Positions 29,544 through 38,001 of a stretch of DNA of 45,387 nucleotides are shown here, piece by piece. The stretch comes from Myxococcales bacterium (GTDB taxonomy: Bacteria > Myxococcota_A > UBA9042). A program made the translations under genes and the position numbers. Location: contig CANMNA010000008.1 of NCBI GenBank assembly GCA_947499075.1, forward strand, positions 1 through 45,387. The letters are read 5' to 3'. Under the pieces are notes generated by a model. That model saw only the letters and a list, made by a program, of their open reading frames with translations. It was not told the DNA's origin and did not search any database. Within the stretch, counting starts at the first letter, position 1, and each line of letters starts with the position of its first letter.

Positions 29544-30146
29544 ATGGTAGATCCCGTCCCGGTCGGACCCGCCCCAGACGCAGCGGCCCTGGCGGTCCAG
29601 TTTTCGCCGCAAGCCAAGCAGCAGATTGCCGATTTGCTCGGCCGCTATCCGCGCAAGCAGGGGGCGCTGATCCCCGTGCTGTGGCTGGCCCAAGAGCAGT
29701 TCGGATGGCTGACGCCTGACGTGCTGGCGATGGTTGCCGCTGAACTCGGCCTGGCCAAGTCGACGGTGCTGGCCACCGCCATGTTCTACACCATGCTGTA
29801 CAAGCGGCCCCACGGTCGCTTTCACGTGCAGATTTGCACCAATGTCGCCTGCTACCTGCGTGGCAGCGACGATTTGGTCAAGATTGCCATCGACGCGTTG
29901 GGTATCCGGCCGGGCGAGACCAGCGAAGACGGCCTGTTTACACTCGAAGAAGTGCAGTGTCTGTGCGCGTGCGAGCGGGCACCCTGCCTGCAGGTCAACC
30001 GCAAGGACTATTTCGACGTGACGCCGGAAAACTTGGCGTCGCTGTTGACGCAGCTGCAAACCGAAGGTCTGCGCTTGGGACCGTCGATCGGCTGGCCAGA
30101 CGCCGATGAATCCGATAACCACCCTGCCGAGGCCGCCCATGCCTGA
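29544..30146 (+). CDS. nuoE: NADH-quinone oxidoreductase subunit E
   Basis: 200 residues; ATG at 29544 with GAGG five bases upstream. It is the 24-kDa [2Fe-2S] subunit of complex I. Probable ligands are Cys98 and Cys103 (C-T-N-V-A-C) and Cys139 and Cys143 (C-L-C-A-C). An extra Cys141 lies between the second pair. With nuoF it forms the NADH-oxidising module in the cytosolic arm. It is the first gene of a split nuo cluster and follows a plausible promoter. Its last 8 bases overlap nuoF. Confidence 0.96.
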   Translation: MVDPVPVGPAPDAAALAVQFSPQAKQQIADLLGRYPRKQGALIPVLWLAQEQFGWLTPDVLAMVAAELGLAKSTVLATAMFYTMLYKRPHGRFHVQICTNVACYLRGSDDLVKIAIDALGIRPGETSEDGLFTLEEVQCLCACERAPCLQVNRKDYFDVTPENLASLLTQLQTEGLRLGPSIGWPDADESDNHPAEAAHA

Positions 30147-31401
30147 GCACCGCCTGCTGCTGCGCCGCCACTTGGGCGTCGACTTCACCAACTTGGCCAA
30201 CTACATCAAGTACGGCGGCTTCGCGATGTGGAAGCGGGGCCTTGAGCTCGGCAAAGACGGCATCATCGCCGAGGTCAAGGCTTCTGGCCTGCGCGGCCGC
30301 GGCGGCGCCGGCTTCCCGACCGGCACCAAGTGGGGCTTTTTGCCCAAAGACGGCCGACCGCGCTACCTCGTCGTCAACGCCGACGAGGGCGAGCCCGGCA
30401 CGTTCAAAGATCGCTATTTTCTGGAAGAAGATCCGTTTCGCCAACTCGAAGGCATCCTGCTGTCGTGCTACGCCGTCGATGCCCACGTCTGCTACATCTA
30501 CATCCGCGGCGAGTACTGGCACAGCAAAGACGTCACAGAGCGGGCGATCGCCGATCTGTACAAGGCCGGATGGCTCGGCAAGAACATTCAGGGCTCCGGC
30601 TTTGACCTCGAGTGCTACGTCCACTCTGGCGCCGGCGCGTACATTTGCGGCGAAGAGACCGCGCTCATCGAGTCCATCGAGGGCAAGCCCGGCATGCCGC
30701 GGCTCAAGCCGCCGTTTCCCGCCAACTATGGCGTGTTCGGCATGCCGACAGTCGTCAACAATACCGAAACCTTGGCTGCGGTGCCGTGCATTTTGGAAAT
30801 GGGCGGAGACGCCTGGTGCAAGCTCGGCAGCCCGCGCAATGGTGGCACCAAGCTGGTCGGCGTGGCCGGCCACGTCAAGAATCCTGGCCTGTTCGAAGTG
30901 CCGATGGGCACGCCGATGCGCGAGATCATCTACGACCTCGGCGGTGGCATTCTGGGCGACCGCGAGATCTTGGCGATTATCCCCGGTGGCTCGTCCTGCC
31001 CCTTCTTGACCAAAGACGAGATCGACGTACCGATGGACTTTGACGGCCTCAAAGACGTCGGCTCCATGCTTGGCACCGCCTGCATTACCGTGATTGCCGA
31101 GGGCTCAGATCTCATCAAGGTCATGGGCCGCGTGGCCAAATTCTACCAGCACGAGTCGTGCGGCCAATGCACGCCGTGCCGGCAGGGCACGGGATGGCTG
31201 CACCAGATTGTTCAACAGCTCGATGCTGGAGCTGCCGGCGAAGAAGCAATTGACCTGTTGATCGACGCCTGCAATCGGATCGACGGCAACACCATCTGCG
31301 CGCACGGTGAAGCTGCCGCGTGGCCGATTCGGTCGATCGCCAAGAAATTCCGGCCCCAGCTTGAGGCCGAAATCCGCAGCCGCGCCGCCGCAAGCGCTTA
31401 G
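30139..31401 (+). CDS. nuoF: NADH-quinone oxidoreductase subunit F
   Basis: 420 residues. It holds the FMN/NADH site (G-R-G-G-A-G-F-P-T-G and A-D-E-G-E-P-G-T-F-K-D-R) and a [4Fe-4S] site with Cys341, Cys344, Cys347 and Cys387 (first three in S-C-G-Q-C-T-P-C). The start overlaps the nuoE stop, indicating coupling. This is the complex I subunit where hydride from NADH enters. nuoG does not follow as it does in E. coli. Confidence 0.97.
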   Translation: MPEHRLLLRRHLGVDFTNLANYIKYGGFAMWKRGLELGKDGIIAEVKASGLRGRGGAGFPTGTKWGFLPKDGRPRYLVVNADEGEPGTFKDRYFLEEDPFRQLEGILLSCYAVDAHVCYIYIRGEYWHSKDVTERAIADLYKAGWLGKNIQGSGFDLECYVHSGAGAYICGEETALIESIEGKPGMPRLKPPFPANYGVFGMPTVVNNTETLAAVPCILEMGGDAWCKLGSPRNGGTKLVGVAGHVKNPGLFEVPMGTPMREIIYDLGGGILGDREILAIIPGGSSCPFLTKDEIDVPMDFDGLKDVGSMLGTACITVIAEGSDLIKVMGRVAKFYQHESCGQCTPCRQGTGWLHQIVQQLDAGAAGEEAIDLLIDACNRIDGNTICAHGEAAAWPIRSIAKKFRPQLEAEIRSRAAASA

Positions 31402-31416
31402 CCCGAGGGAACTGCC

Positions 31417-32049
31417 ATGTCGGCCGCTCATCTGATTTTTTATGTACTTGGCACCGGCGCGGTCCTTTCGTCAGCGCTGATGCTGCTGCCCAACACCGGA
31501 CGCAACCCGATCCACAGCGCACTGTGGCTGATTGCGTCGCTGTTCTGCGTGGCTGGCGTGTACGCGCTGCTGTCGGCGCACTTGCTGACAGCGCTGCAAA
31601 TCATCGTCTACGCAGGCGCGGTCATGGTGCTGTTCACGTTTGTGATCATGCTATTGAATCTGTCGCCGTCAGAAATTCAGGAGCCCAAGCTGTCGCCGGT
31701 CAAGATCATCGGTGGCGCGCTCTCGCTTTTCGTCCTGGGCAAGCTGACGACCGCCATTGCTTTGGTGACTCAAGGCGCCCGGCCAGTTGACCTGCACCAC
31801 CACGCCTACGCTGAGTTTGGCACGGTCAAGGCTGTCGGCAAGATGCTGTACACCTCGTTTATGGTCCCGTTTGAGCTGGCTTCGGTGCTCTTGCTGGTCG
31901 CCGCGGTCGGTGCGGTCGTACTTGCCAAGAAGTCCTTGCACTACGTCGATGCGCCTGAGCCGCCGCCGGCCAAGCTGACGCGGTTGGCCCATCGGCCTGA
32001 GGATGCACAAGAAGGCACGCCACCCGATAGCCACGGCGGCCATCACTAA
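31417..32049 (+). CDS. nuoJ: NADH-quinone oxidoreductase subunit J
   Basis: 210 residues; preceded by GAGGGAA. About five hydrophobic helices: an N-terminal I-F-Y-V-L-G-T-G-A, a central L-T-A-L-Q-I-I-V-Y-A-G-A-V-M-V-L-F, and a later F-E-L-A-S-V-L-L-L. The A-L-Q-I-I-V-Y-A-G segment is the family hallmark, containing the pi-bulge helix. The C-terminus is a basic, His-rich tail. It is a membrane-arm subunit linking the quinone module to proton pumps. Confidence 0.95.
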   Translation: MSAAHLIFYVLGTGAVLSSALMLLPNTGRNPIHSALWLIASLFCVAGVYALLSAHLLTALQIIVYAGAVMVLFTFVIMLLNLSPSEIQEPKLSPVKIIGGALSLFVLGKLTTAIALVTQGARPVDLHHHAYAEFGTVKAVGKMLYTSFMVPFELASVLLLVAAVGAVVLAKKSLHYVDAPEPPPAKLTRLAHRPEDAQEGTPPDSHGGHH

Positions 32050-32073
32050 CCGGGGCACCAGGAGCAAGCTGCG

Positions 32074-32382
32074 ATGAGCGATATCCCTCTGAGCGAAATC
32101 CTGATTCTGGGCGCAGTGCTGTTCAGCATTGGCCTGGTCGGCGTGCTGACCCGCCGCAACATTTTGGTGCTGCTGATGTCGGTCGAGGTCATGCTCAACG
32201 CCGTCAACGTGACGCTGGTCGGGTTTTCGCGGTACCACGGATGGAACGAAGGGCACGTGCTGGCCTTTTTCATCATCGCGGTGGCCGCTGCCGAAGCGGC
32301 GGTTGGTCTGGCTTTGGTGCTGGCGGTGTTCCGCACCAAGGGCACGGTCTGGATCGACGAATTGAAGTTGCTGCGCCGGTAA
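32074..32382 (+). CDS. nuoK: NADH-quinone oxidoreductase subunit K
   Basis: 102 residues; AGGAG precedes the start. Three transmembrane helices with G-V-L-T-R-R-N, L-L-M-S-V-E-V-M-L-N and A-A-E-A-A-V-G-L-A-L. The two membrane glutamates (in S-V-E-V-M-L-N and A-A-E-A-A-V-G) are the conserved proton-path residues of the family. It is the usual neighbour of nuoJ and nuoL and has standard length. Confidence 0.97.
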   Translation: MSDIPLSEILILGAVLFSIGLVGVLTRRNILVLLMSVEVMLNAVNVTLVGFSRYHGWNEGHVLAFFIIAVAAAEAAVGLALVLAVFRTKGTVWIDELKLLRR

Positions 32383-32440
32383 CTGCGCCGGTCACCGCCC
32401 CGAGAAGAGACCGCGGACATCGTCCGCGTGGAGAACCACA

Positions 32441-34567
32441 GTGGAAGGCAACCCAGCAGTTCTATTGCCACTGATCGTGTTGTTGCCGCTAATTGGCGGC
32501 ATCATCAATGGCTTTTTCGGCAAGCGCCTGCCCAAGCAGCTGGTCTACGCCATCGCCAACGGCAGCGTGCTGTCTTCGTTTTTCCTGGCCGTGCTGTCCT
32601 TCCTGTCCCTGCGCACGGCGACGTTGACCAACCCGGAAGCGGCCTTCCGCTACGAGGCGTTCTCTTGGATCGTGGCCGGCAACTATTCGTTTGACATGGC
32701 GTTTTTGCTTGACCCCCTGTCAGCCGTGATGATCCTCGTCGTTACCGGCGTTGGCTTTCTGGTTCACCTGTATTCCACGGCCTACATGAACAGCGACGAC
32801 GGCGTCGGACGCTACTTCAGCTACTTGAACCTGTTCATTTTTTCGATGCTGATGCTGGTGCTCGGCAAGAATCTCGCGATGCTTTTCATCGGGTGGGAAG
32901 GCGTGGGCGCCTGCTCGTACCTGCTGATCGGCTTTTGGTTCAAGGACATGGACAAAGCGATCGCCGGGCAAAAAGCCTTTGTCGTGAACCGAATCGGTGA
33001 CATCGGCTTTGTGGTTGCGATCTTCTTGCTGCTTGCCCACGGTAACGGCTCGGTCGACTACGACAACCTGCGCAGCCTGTATTCCGACAAGACCCACATG
33101 CTGGCCAACAGCACGGAGATCACGCTGATCTGCTTGCTGCTGTTCGTCGGCGCGGCCGGCAAGTCGGCCCAGATTCCGCTGTACGTATGGCTGCCTGACG
33201 CGATGGCGGGGCCCACGCCGGTGTCCGCGCTGATCCATGCGGCCACCATGGTGACCGCGGGTGTGTACATGGTCGCCCGCCTGAACTTCATTTTCGCCTT
33301 GTCGCCGGCCGCGATGACGGTGGTGATGGTCGTGGGCGCGGTGACGGCACTTGTCGCCGCTTCGATCGGTCTGGTCCAAAACGACATCAAGAAAGTGCTG
33401 GCGTATTCGACGGTTTCGCAGCTGGGCTTCATGTTCATCGCCGTCGGCGCAGGCGCGTTCGCCGCAGGCGTGTTTCACCTGTTTACCCATGCGTTCTTCA
33501 AGGCTTGCCTGTTCTTGGGCGCTGGCGCGGTGATTCACGCTCTGCACCATGAGCAGGACATCCGCAAGATGGGCGGGCTGCGCAAGAAGTTGCCAATCAT
33601 CCACTTGACGTTTCTCGTCAGCTGCATCGCGATCGCCGGCATTCCGCCGCTGGCTGGGTTTTTTAGCAAGGATGCCATCCTGACCGAGACGCTGGCGCTC
33701 AAACCCGCAACGGAAGCGCTCGAGAAGTATTACGAAGCTGGCTTTGAGGAGCGCGCCGTGTCGGCGGTGGCTGCTGCTACGGTGGCCGCTGGCAAGCCGG
33801 TGACTGAGCTGGATCGCGCGGCGGTCGACAAGCAGGCCAAAGTCTTCAAGCAAGACTGGAAGCAGTTTGTCGAAGGGCTGGCGATGTGGCGCAAGCTCGC
33901 GTTCGCGCTGGGCCTGTGTGCCGCGTTCATGACCGCGTTCTACATGTTCCGCCTGTATTTCCTCACATTTGCCGGGCAGTACCGCGGCGATCACCACACC
34001 TTTGAGCACGCCCACGATGCGCCGCCCCAGATGGGCGTGCCCCTGCAGATTCTGGCAGTGCTGTCGGTGTGCGCCGGATGGCTCGGTATGCCGTTTGCCC
34101 ACGGCGCCTACAACAAGTTTGACCACTGGCTGGAGCCGGTGCTGGCCCGCGGCAAGCACTTCCTGCATGGCCATATGGAAACCTCGATGGAGTATGCCCT
34201 GATGGGCGCCTCGACTCTGGTCGCTGCGGCCGGGATTTTCCTCGCGTTTTCGCTGTACAAGCAGGGGCCAAGCCCGACGACTGCGGGGTGGGCCAGTAGC
34301 GCGCGCCCCGTCTACAACGCCCTCCTCAACAAGTACTGGGTCGACGAGGCCTACGAGGTCTTTCCGGTCAAGACATTGCGCGCGACTTCGCAGTTTCTTT
34401 TCCAGCTGGTCGACCGCTTTCTGGTCGACGGCGTGATGGTCCGGATGCCGGGCATGATCCTGCTCGGGCTGTCCAATTTGGGCCGATTGGTCCAGACCGG
34501 CGAAGTGCAGACCTACCTGGTCGGCGTCGCGGTCGGCTTGGCTGCCCTGACGTATTACCTGATCTAG
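32441..34567 (+). CDS. nuoL: NADH-quinone oxidoreductase subunit L
   Basis: 708 residues, GTG start with GGAG upstream. It is the distal antiporter-like subunit: about 16 helices, conserved Glu153 in G-W-E-G-V-G-A-C-S-Y-L-L and Lys241 in G-K-S-A-Q-I-P-L. Also P-T-P-V-S-A-L-I-H-A-A-T-M-V-T-A-G-V. A region at about 420-485 is a charged, helical insertion before the last helices. The C-terminus has the lateral helix and final anchor. It is the largest Nuo membrane subunit and proton pump. Confidence 0.97.
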   Translation: MEGNPAVLLPLIVLLPLIGGIINGFFGKRLPKQLVYAIANGSVLSSFFLAVLSFLSLRTATLTNPEAAFRYEAFSWIVAGNYSFDMAFLLDPLSAVMILVVTGVGFLVHLYSTAYMNSDDGVGRYFSYLNLFIFSMLMLVLGKNLAMLFIGWEGVGACSYLLIGFWFKDMDKAIAGQKAFVVNRIGDIGFVVAIFLLLAHGNGSVDYDNLRSLYSDKTHMLANSTEITLICLLLFVGAAGKSAQIPLYVWLPDAMAGPTPVSALIHAATMVTAGVYMVARLNFIFALSPAAMTVVMVVGAVTALVAASIGLVQNDIKKVLAYSTVSQLGFMFIAVGAGAFAAGVFHLFTHAFFKACLFLGAGAVIHALHHEQDIRKMGGLRKKLPIIHLTFLVSCIAIAGIPPLAGFFSKDAILTETLALKPATEALEKYYEAGFEERAVSAVAAATVAAGKPVTELDRAAVDKQAKVFKQDWKQFVEGLAMWRKLAFALGLCAAFMTAFYMFRLYFLTFAGQYRGDHHTFEHAHDAPPQMGVPLQILAVLSVCAGWLGMPFAHGAYNKFDHWLEPVLARGKHFLHGHMETSMEYALMGASTLVAAAGIFLAFSLYKQGPSPTTAGWASSARPVYNALLNKYWVDEAYEVFPVKTLRATSQFLFQLVDRFLVDGVMVRMPGMILLGLSNLGRLVQTGEVQTYLVGVAVGLAALTYYLI

Positions 34568-34625
34568 TTGTGCGTTGGGCCGTCGCGAGACGGTCTGCCC
34601 ATTCATCTGGACTGCGAGAATTGCC

Positions 34626-36278
34626 ATGATGACCCAAGACTGGCTACAAGTTGCGTCCACCAGCGGCTTTCCGCTGTTGACGCTGCTGACCTTGCTGCCT
34701 ACCGCGTTTGCGGTGATGGCGCTGCTGATTCCGGGCGATCAGCCGTGGGCCCACAAGGCGTTGGGCCTGTGCGGCAGTGTTGCCGTGCTGGTGGTGGCGC
34801 TGGCGACGTTTGGCGTGGTCGATACCTCGTTGGTCGGCCTGCAGCGGGTCGACGATTTCTCCTGGATCAGCGCCCTGAACGCCCGATGGACGCTGGGCAT
34901 CGACGGCCTGTCGTTGCCCTACGTGTTGCTGACCGCGGGTCTTACCCCGCTGGTGTTCATCGGCGCATGGTCGGCCATCGAAGTACGCTGGAAAGAGTTC
35001 ACCATCGCGATGCTGGTGCTCGAAACCGGCATGTTGGGCTCACTGTTGGCCACCGATTTGCTGGCGTTCTACGTATTTTGGGAGGTGATGTTGGTGCCGA
35101 TGTACCTCATCATCGGAATCTGGGGCGGCAAGGACCGCATCTACGCGACGGTCAAGTTCTTTATTTACACCATGTTCGGCTCGCTGCTGATGCTGGTGGC
35201 CATCCTGTATTTGTACCACAAGGGCGGCGGCACGTTTGCGCTGCACGATCTGGTCGCGGTGACCGCCAAGCTCAGTGACAAAGAGCAGGCTTGGCTGTTC
35301 GGCGCGTTTGCGCTGGCGTTTCTGATCAAGGTGCCGGTGTTTCCGTTCCACACTTGGCTGCCCGATGCCCATACCGAAGCGCCGACGCCTGGTTCGGTGA
35401 TTTTGGCAGGCGTGATGCTCAAACTGGGCACGTATGGGCTGTTGCGCTTCGCGGTGCCGCTGTTTCCCAGCGCCATGGGCCGGTTCTCGTGGGTGCTGGT
35501 CACGCTGGCGGTCATCGGCATCGTGTTTGGCGCGATGATGGCCTACGTCCAGACCGACGTGAAACGGTTGGTCGCCTACAGCTCGGTGTCCCACTTGGGC
35601 TTTGTGGTGCTCGGCATCACCATCTTCAACGAAGAGGCGCTGCAGGGCGCGATCTTGCAGGGCGTCAACCACGGGATCTCGACTGGCGCGCTGTTCATCT
35701 TGGTCGGCTACTTGTACGAGCGGCGCCACACGCGTGAAATCAGCGAGTTTGGCGGCATCGCCAAGCGCATGCCCGTCTACGCTGCCTTCTTCGTGTTTGT
35801 GACGATGTCGTCGATCGCCTTGCCGCTGACCAACGGGTTTGTCGGTGAATTCTTGATCTTCGCCGGCGCCTTCAAGGAAGGCATCCAGTCCAAGATCTTG
35901 TTTAACGCCACCGGCATGTCGTGGCGCATGGTCGTGCTCATCGGCACCGGCATTGCGACCTTGGGCATCGTGTTGGGCGCCGTGTACATGCTGTCGATGG
36001 TCCGCCGGGTGTTCTTTGGCGAGATTACCAAGCCGGAGAACTTGCGCTTGCACGACCTGACCCTGCGCGAGCGTCTAATCGTCGGCATTCTGTGCGTGTT
36101 CATGGTGTGGATCGGCGTCAAGCCGGCCGGATGGCTCAAGCTATCCGAGACCACCGTTCACGCCATGGTCGCGCCGATTCGGCCGCAGATCCTGCAAGTT
36201 CGGGCCCCGGCCGACTACGACCGCGAAATGAAGGCCGCTTTGCGCGCCGCCCACCCCATGGCCGCGGTAACCCCATAG
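34626..36278 (+). CDS. nuoM: NADH-quinone oxidoreductase subunit M
   Basis: 550 residues. The first of two adjacent ATG codons (34626) is chosen, since further upstream sequence is hydrophilic. Antiporter-like with Glu153 in F-W-E-V-M-L-V-P-M-Y and Lys235 in F-L-I-K-V-P-V-F-P-F-H-T-W, plus A-P-T-P-G-S-V-I-L-A-G. About 14 helices. The stop codon lies inside a 17-bp tandem repeat that extends past the gene. Confidence 0.97.
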   Translation: MMTQDWLQVASTSGFPLLTLLTLLPTAFAVMALLIPGDQPWAHKALGLCGSVAVLVVALATFGVVDTSLVGLQRVDDFSWISALNARWTLGIDGLSLPYVLLTAGLTPLVFIGAWSAIEVRWKEFTIAMLVLETGMLGSLLATDLLAFYVFWEVMLVPMYLIIGIWGGKDRIYATVKFFIYTMFGSLLMLVAILYLYHKGGGTFALHDLVAVTAKLSDKEQAWLFGAFALAFLIKVPVFPFHTWLPDAHTEAPTPGSVILAGVMLKLGTYGLLRFAVPLFPSAMGRFSWVLVTLAVIGIVFGAMMAYVQTDVKRLVAYSSVSHLGFVVLGITIFNEEALQGAILQGVNHGISTGALFILVGYLYERRHTREISEFGGIAKRMPVYAAFFVFVTMSSIALPLTNGFVGEFLIFAGAFKEGIQSKILFNATGMSWRMVVLIGTGIATLGIVLGAVYMLSMVRRVFFGEITKPENLRLHDLTLRERLIVGILCVFMVWIGVKPAGWLKLSETTVHAMVAPIRPQILQVRAPADYDREMKAALRAAHPMAAVTP

Positions 36279-36317
36279 CCGCAGTAACCCCATAGCCGCA
36301 GTAACCCCATAGCCGCA
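36252..36317 (+). repeat. 17-bp tandem repeat across the nuoM stop codon
   Basis: Three exact copies of a 17-bp unit (starts 36267, 36284, 36301) preceded by a degenerate copy at 36252. The first exact copy holds the last nuoM codons and the TAG stop. Each copy carries TAG in that register. Further degraded pieces reach about 36330. Confidence 0.93.
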
Positions 36318-36362
36318 GTAGAAGTGCAGTAGCACCGCACCCGTCCACAGGAGCACCCGCAG

Positions 36363-37988
36363 ATGCTACACGATCTGGCCCTTGTCGCCCCGCAGCTGAT
36401 CCTGCTCTTCGCAGCGCTGTTCACCTTGGTGGTCGACCCGTTCTTGCACACCAACACCGATGCCCGGCGCTTCTGGGGATGGTTTGGCGCTGCGTTTGCC
36501 GCACTAGCCATCGTCGCGGCAGCATTGCTATGGAAATTCGGGCCGTTCGAAATGCAGACCCCGGCGTTTGCCCACCACATCTCAGCCTCGCGCTATAGCT
36601 TGTTCTTTGTCGCCTTGGTGTCGCTGTGCTCCTTGGTGACCCATCTGGCTAGCCCACGCTACCTCGTCGAGCAGGGGGCGTCCTACGGCGAGTACTATGC
36701 GCTGGTGCACTTCGCGACCTTTGGCATGGCCTGCATGGTTGCCGCCGAGAGCATCATTACGCTGTTTATGGCCTTAGAGATCATGTCGATGTCGGTGTAC
36801 GTCTTGGTCGCGTTCAAGCGCGGCTCTGTGGCGTCGGTCGAAGCCGGCATGAAGTACTTCATCATGGGCTCGGTGGCGTCGGCACTGTTGCTCTACGGTA
36901 CGGCGTTCGTGTACGGCTTGGCCGGCAGCACCAACTACATCGACATCGGCCGCACGCTGGCCAAGCCGATCGCCGGCGGCGACTTGTGGTTGGGCCTGGC
37001 GATGATGCTGGTCGGCGCGGCCTTCCTGTTCAAAGTCGCAGCCGCTCCGTTTCACATGTGGGCCCCGGATGCCTACGAGGGCGCGCCGACGCCGATTACC
37101 GGCTTGATGGCTTCTGGCGTCAAAGTGGCCGGCTTCGCTGCGCTGCTCAAATTCGTCTACGCCGGCATGGCGGGCCCGGCGATGGCAGCGATGCACCAGC
37201 ACCTACCACACATCTTGGCGACAGTCGCCGTGCTGAGCATGACGGTTGGCAACCTGCTGGCGCTGACCCAGCGCAGCGTTAAGCGCACCTTGGCCTACTC
37301 GTCTGTGGCCCATGCAGGCTACATCTTGCTGGGTTGCGTGGCCTACGTGGCCGATCCGACCTTGGCTGGCTATCAGCAGCCGTCGGGCGCAGTGCCTTTC
37401 TATCTCGTTGGTTATGCGCTGGCCTCGCTGGCGGCGTTCGCGGCGTTGGCCTCGGTGGGCAAGAATGGCGAAGAGTTGACCGGCGAAGGCCAGCTCATCG
37501 GCATGGGCCGCCGTCACCCGCTAGCTGGCGCCGTGCTGGGTCTGGCGATGATCTCGCTGGCCGGCGTGCCGCCGACGTTGGGCTTTTTCGGCAAGCTGCA
37601 GCTGGTCCGCGATGTGCTGGGCGTCGACGGCGGCAAGTACCTGCCGCATGTCGTGATTTTGGTGCTCAACTCGGTGGTCAGCGCCTACTACTACTTGCGG
37701 GTAACCGTCTACGTGTACATGCGCCCAGAGGGGCGGCTGCCGCGCGAGTACGTGCGCGAGAGCAGCCTGGATTGGGCGATGGGCTTGACGGCCGCAGGCC
37801 TTTTGGTCGTGGGTGCGCTGCCTGGCCGGGCCATGAATCTGGGCTTGGCATCTGTCGCGACCATCCGAACGGCCACCGCGACCAGCCATCTGGCGTATGA
37901 GCGCCTGGCTCCGGGCGCCCAGAAGACGGCGGCACCGCTTGCAGTCGCGCCGGCCGACGCCGCAGCCGCGCAAGCCAAAGCGCCATGA
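36363..37988 (+). CDS. nuoN: NADH-quinone oxidoreductase subunit N
   Basis: 541 residues; AGGAG upstream. Antiporter-like subunit: Glu139 in M-A-L-E-I-M-S-M-S-V-Y-V, Lys224 in L-F-K-V-A-A-A-P-F-H, and A-P-T-P-I-T-G-L-M-A-S-G-V-K. It is the most quinone-proximal of the L/M/N trio. About 50 residues of Ala/Pro-rich tail end the protein. A protease gene starts 13 bases later, so the operon may continue into it. Confidence 0.96.
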   Translation: MLHDLALVAPQLILLFAALFTLVVDPFLHTNTDARRFWGWFGAAFAALAIVAAALLWKFGPFEMQTPAFAHHISASRYSLFFVALVSLCSLVTHLASPRYLVEQGASYGEYYALVHFATFGMACMVAAESIITLFMALEIMSMSVYVLVAFKRGSVASVEAGMKYFIMGSVASALLLYGTAFVYGLAGSTNYIDIGRTLAKPIAGGDLWLGLAMMLVGAAFLFKVAAAPFHMWAPDAYEGAPTPITGLMASGVKVAGFAALLKFVYAGMAGPAMAAMHQHLPHILATVAVLSMTVGNLLALTQRSVKRTLAYSSVAHAGYILLGCVAYVADPTLAGYQQPSGAVPFYLVGYALASLAAFAALASVGKNGEELTGEGQLIGMGRRHPLAGAVLGLAMISLAGVPPTLGFFGKLQLVRDVLGVDGGKYLPHVVILVLNSVVSAYYYLRVTVYVYMRPEGRLPREYVRESSLDWAMGLTAAGLLVVGALPGRAMNLGLASVATIRTATATSHLAYERLAPGAQKTAAPLAVAPADAAAAQAKAP

Positions 37989-38001
37989 TTGGGCTGCTGC
38001 G

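Noticed and set aside
32720..34660. Minus-strand frame of about 645 codons
   Set aside because: Antisense to nuoL; rich in His/Gln/Arg with no domain.
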